Part shown: positions 5,585 to 8,415 of the stretch, in pieces | Position numbering within the stretch: position 1 is the stretch's first letter | Layout of the letters: every line of letters starts with the position of its first letter | Origin: Clostridiales bacterium | GTDB taxonomy: Bacteria > Bacillota > Clostridia > Lachnospirales > WQUN01 | Direction: 5' to 3' | Length of the DNA: 8,415 nt | Assembly: GCA_031273705.1 (NCBI GenBank) | Contig: JAISRJ010000037.1 | Location: 1 to 8,415, forward strand | The notes under the pieces: generated by a model | Told to the model about the DNA's origin: nothing | The model's database searches: none | Seen by the model: only the letters and a program-made list of their open reading frames with translations | Program-made: the position numbers and the translations under genes

Positions 5585-8119
5585 CTACAAAGTTTCGATC
5601 TTGCTTTCGGCTTGCAAGCCCAGAAGCTCTATGGATTCTTCCACCATCTTATACTTTAGAATCTTGCCCGCAGCGTTCATGGGAAACTCGGAAACAAATC
5701 GCACATATCTGGGAGTCTTATGTTTAGCCATATGAGCGCGTACATATTCCTTTACCCCGTCTTCTGTCAACGCCTCGCCGTCTTTTGTAATCACCCACGC
5801 CATAATGGCTTCTCCGTAATGACGATCGGGCACGCCTATAATTTGAACGTCCTTCACTTGCGGATGGGTATAGATAAAATCCTCTATTTCCTTGGGATAA
5901 ATATTTTCTCCCCCGCGTATTATCATGTCTTTCATTCTGCCGGTGATTTTGTAATTGCCGTCCGGCAGCCGGCGGGCAAGATCTCCGGTATGCAGCCAAC
6001 CATCAGCGTCAATTACGTTTTCTGTCGCCGCCGGCATTTTATAATATCCCTTCATTATGTTATATCCGCGCGCTACGAATTCTCCGTCGGTGTTATCCGG
6101 TAAATCCGCTCCTGTTACAGGGTCCACAACTTTACATTCTATGCCGGGTAAAGCGTGACCGACCGTATTTACTTTAACTTCTATAGTATCGTCCGCGCTG
6201 GACATAGTGCAACCCGGGGAGGATTCCGTCTGGCCAAATACACTGGTAATTTCTGTCATGCGCATTTTCTCCACAACATCCCGCATAACCTTTACCGGGC
6301 AGGGACTGCCCGCCATAATACCTGTACGCATGTGTGAAAAGTCGGTTTTAGGAAAATCCGCGTGCTCTAACATAGCTATAAACATAGTCGGCACACCATG
6401 AAAGGCAGTGATCTTTTCTTTATTTATACAGTCGAGGGACAGCTTGGTAGAAAACGCCGGGATAGGGCACATAGTAACCCCGTGAGTCACAGCGGCGGTC
6501 ATAGCCAGCACCATTCCAAAGCAATGGAACATGGGGACGTGAATCATCAGTCTGTCCGCTGTGGAAAAATCCATTCGATCGCCGATATTCTTTCCGTTGT
6601 TTACCACATTATAATGGGTCAGCATTACTCCTTTTGGAAAACCGGTCGTGCCCGACGTATACTGCATATTGCACACATCATGTCGGTTGATACCGGCCAT
6701 TCGCTGATATACCGACTCTATACGAGTTTGCGCGGCCAGCTCCAGAGTATCCGGCCAAGTAAGGCAGCCAGGCTGTTTAGAATCGACTGTAATAACATGA
6801 CGCAGACGGGAAAGACGCTTTGCGTGAAGCGGTTCGCCTGGTGTGTGACCGGCCAGTTCGGGGCAGAGTTCGTTTATTATGGCTACATAATCCGAATCCC
6901 GATATCCGTCTGTCATGACAAGGGTATGTGTGTCGGACTGGCGAAGCAGGTATTCCGCCTCATGAATTTTATATGCGGTATTGACAGTCACCAGCACCGC
7001 TCCGATTTTGGTAGTAGCCCAAAACGTAATAAACCATGCGGGAACATTCGTAGCCCATATGGCGACTTGATCCCCTCGCCGAACCCCCAGAGAAATCAAA
7101 GCGCGGGCAAATTCGTCCACATCCCGCGCAAATTCCGCGTAAGTTCGTGTATAGTCTAAAGTTGTATAACGAAAAGCGTATTGATCAGGGAATTCCTCCA
7201 CCACTCGGTCGAGGAGTTGGGGAAATGTCAGGTCTATCAAAGTTTCTTTTTCCCATATGTATTTCCCCGTACTGGATTTATTATCCAATAATTGACTGCC
7301 GCGCCGAGTACTCTTGCCCAAAAAATCACTCATAAAATGAGCGAACTGCGGAATAACAACGCCGCCGTCGTCAAGATCGGGCGTATAGCGTTTTGTCCAT
7401 TCCAGCGCGATCATTCCGGTGTAGTTGATGGAATCCAAAGCGCGAAACATCCTGGCAAACGGAATATCCCCGTCGCCCATTAATTTATATTTTATCACGC
7501 CGTCTTGCATAACGGAATCTTTTACATGAACGTGTTTAATATATGAACCTAAATTCTTTACTGTGTCCTCGGGCGTTTCATTAAAAAATCTGTACGGATG
7601 GTGCATATCCCACAGGGCGGCTACGGCGTCGCTTACACAAGAGTCCAGTAAGCGGCGCAGGCGTGACGTGTCCGCGTAAACACCGTTGGTTTCTATCAAC
7701 ATGGTTATATTGTTTTGCGAAGCAACGGGAGCAAGTTCTTTTAGCTGGCTTATAACTAAATCGTCGTCTACTTCACCTTCGGCAAACATCTTTTCATCCG
7801 CAAGCACACGTACATACGGAGCGCCTATCTTTGCCGCCAGCTGAATATACTCGGTTATTTCACGGATGTTAAGGGTTCTGTTTTTTTCGTATTTAAGGGC
7901 GTGGGCGGATGAAAAGCATTGAATGGTCAAGCGCATTGAATTCAGCCGGCGAATTGTTTCCGGCAGTTCCACTTCCGAAAATGGTCGGCTGCGCACTGTA
8001 AAAATATCCTCGCCCAAACCGCGGATTTCAATTCCATCAAACCCAAAATCTTTCGCCGCCGAACATATCTCGTTAAAATTCCAGTCCGGACACGCCAATG
8101 TAGAAAAAGCAATCTTCAC
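5585..8119 (-). CDS. Fusion protein: sugar isomerase/epimerase-like TIM barrel + ACSF2-like acyl-CoA synthetase
   Basis: An 844-residue two-domain enzyme. Residues 1-270 form a complete AP_endonuc_2/xylose-isomerase-like TIM barrel (sugar phosphate isomerase/epimerase family). Likely metal ligands are Glu143 (LIETNG), Asp171 with His173/His174 (LWDMHH), His196/His198 (KHVHVKD) and Glu240 (ALEWTKR). After a polar linker (about 271-288), residues 290-844 form a full-length ANL ligase, which makes an acyl-adenylate and then an acyl-CoA. Its motifs are YTSGTTGFPKGV (487-498), PMFHCFGM (529-536), FGQTE (628-632), WLHTGD (708-713), GRMKDMIIRGGENIYPKEIE (727-746) and the catalytic Lys in NAAGKILK (Lys819). 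It most resembles ACSF2-type medium-chain acyl-CoA synthetases. The GTG start at 8119 has GGAGG 7 nt upstream. There is no ribosome binding site at the only nearby internal ATG (Met263), so the ligase is not made separately there. Substrates of both domains are unknown. Confidence 0.92.
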   Translation of the reverse strand: MKIAFSTLACPDWNFNEICSAAKDFGFDGIEIRGLGEDIFTVRSRPFSEVELPETIRRLNSMRLTIQCFSSAHALKYEKNRTLNIREITEYIQLAAKIGAPYVRVLADEKMFAEGEVDDDLVISQLKELAPVASQNNITMLIETNGVYADTSRLRRLLDSCVSDAVAALWDMHHPYRFFNETPEDTVKNLGSYIKHVHVKDSVMQDGVIKYKLMGDGDIPFARMFRALDSINYTGMIALEWTKRYTPDLDDGGVVIPQFAHFMSDFLGKSTRRGSQLLDNKSSTGKYIWEKETLIDLTFPQLLDRVVEEFPDQYAFRYTTLDYTRTYAEFARDVDEFARALISLGVRRGDQVAIWATNVPAWFITFWATTKIGAVLVTVNTAYKIHEAEYLLRQSDTHTLVMTDGYRDSDYVAIINELCPELAGHTPGEPLHAKRLSRLRHVITVDSKQPGCLTWPDTLELAAQTRIESVYQRMAGINRHDVCNMQYTSGTTGFPKGVMLTHYNVVNNGKNIGDRMDFSTADRLMIHVPMFHCFGMVLAMTAAVTHGVTMCPIPAFSTKLSLDCINKEKITAFHGVPTMFIAMLEHADFPKTDFSHMRTGIMAGSPCPVKVMRDVVEKMRMTEITSVFGQTESSPGCTMSSADDTIEVKVNTVGHALPGIECKVVDPVTGADLPDNTDGEFVARGYNIMKGYYKMPAATENVIDADGWLHTGDLARRLPDGNYKITGRMKDMIIRGGENIYPKEIEDFIYTHPQVKDVQIIGVPDRHYGEAIMAWVITKDGEALTEDGVKEYVRAHMAKHKTPRYVRFVSEFPMNAAGKILKYKMVEESIELLGLQAESKIETL

Positions 8120-8126
8120 ACAAGTT

Positions 8127-8131
8127 CCTCC
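8127..8131 (-). promoter_or_regulatory. Ribosome binding site deciding the GTG start of the fusion gene
   Basis: GGAGG on the minus strand with a 7-nt spacer to GTG at 8119. GTG begins the MKIAFSTLACPDW segment that forms the first strand of the TIM barrel, so site and fold agree on this start. Confidence 0.8.
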
Positions 8132-8151
8132 GTTTCTTATTCACTAATCAC

Positions 8152-8415
8152 TTAGTTAAAAATCCTGTAGTACTCCCAACTCTTATAAAAATTTATTTCA
8201 GCCGAAGTTTCAGATTGCGTTAGTTCGCCGTTTTCTGTCTTTTCTGCCAAATATGTGTTTTCAAATATGACGGGGTAATCCCGCGAGAGATCATTTACAT
8301 AATCCACAAAGGGATCAATCCCGTCAAACCCCATCAGCCGTAATAAATTAACACCCAAATAGTTGCTTGAAATTATCATTGATTCATTTTCATATAATTT
8401 TTGATAATTAGAAGT
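8152..8415 (-). CDS. C-terminal fragment, probably LTA-synthase-like sulfatase/phosphoglycerol transferase (cut by window edge)
   Basis: The minus-strand frame is open from the right edge to TAA at 8152, giving 87 visible residues. The ATG at 8379 is internal, so this is the tail of a longer gene. The segment SSNYLGVNLLRLMGFDGIDP, then FVDYVNDLSRDYPVI, and the ending FYKSWEYYRIFN resemble the C-terminal part of alkaline-phosphatase-superfamily sulfatases related to lipoteichoic acid synthase, where S-x-NYLG, a short G-x-x-x-x-P stretch, Y-x-x-x-L-x-x-x-x-PVI and a final Y-x-x-x-(F/Y)-(N/D) are common. Those enzymes are membrane-bound with an extracellular catalytic domain that moves phosphoglycerol units. 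No catalytic residues are visible here, so the call rests on the tail pattern alone. Its stop is 32 nt upstream of the fusion gene start, with no promoter between, so co-transcription is likely. Confidence 0.5.
   Translation of the reverse strand, partial: TSNYQKLYENESMIISSNYLGVNLLRLMGFDGIDPFVDYVNDLSRDYPVIFENTYLAEKTENGELTQSETSAEINFYKSWEYYRIFN

Noticed and set aside
6398..7159. A 253-codon open frame on the plus strand opposite the acyl-CoA synthetase domain
   Set aside because: Its translation shows no recognisable domain, and it lies entirely inside the well-supported minus-strand fusion gene. It is an antisense shadow of that reading frame.
7310..7333. Independent translation of the ligase domain from the internal ATG (Met263)
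   Set aside because: The bases upstream of this ATG contain no purine-rich ribosome binding site, and Met263 lies within the last part of the barrel domain, so a separate ligase start here is not supported.

Overview
The window looks like chromosomal DNA from a Gram-positive Clostridia-type bacterium (Firmicutes). The evidence is strong GGAGG-type ribosome binding sites, moderate G+C with AT-rich intergenic DNA, a lipoprotein-anchored sugar-binding protein, a lysyl-tRNA synthetase of firmicute type, and what appears to be the C-terminus of a lipoteichoic-acid-synthase-like sulfatase. The genus cannot be named from the sequence alone. No mobile element, tRNA, rRNA or CRISPR array was seen.

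Layout, left to right. Positions 1-1356 (+) carry lysyl-tRNA synthetase, truncated by the left window edge. A short convergent gap (1357-1464) holds a 10-bp GC-rich stem-loop, probably a shared terminator. Positions 5351 down to 1465 (-) form a three-gene sugar ABC importer operon of the ChvE/GguAB (MmsAB) type: periplasmic-binding-protein-like lipoprotein, tandem-ATPase protein, permease. It has a near-consensus extended -10 promoter at 5406-5433. A perfect 19-bp palindrome just downstream of the predicted transcription start is a good operator candidate. A stem-loop separates the binding-protein gene from the ATPase gene, and the ATPase and permease genes overlap by 8 nt.

Upstream of the importer, on the same strand, 5585-8119 (-) encodes an 844-residue fusion of a metal-dependent sugar isomerase/epimerase-like TIM barrel with a complete ACSF2-like acyl-CoA synthetase (ANL superfamily). 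Between its stop codon and the importer promoter lies a compact 79-nt element bounded by 9-bp inverted repeats. At the right edge, 8152-8415 (-) is the C-terminal part of a protein that resembles LTA-synthase-type sulfatases. Its stop codon is only 32 nt before the fusion gene's start, so the two may be co-transcribed.

How the genes may work together: the importer should bring a monosaccharide into the cell. The fusion protein pairs a sugar- or polyol-active fold with an acid-activating domain, but nothing in the window fixes either substrate, so a metabolic link between them is inference. lysS is housekeeping and faces the importer. The most unusual item is the TIM-barrel/acyl-CoA synthetase fusion, followed by the structured 79-nt intergenic element.
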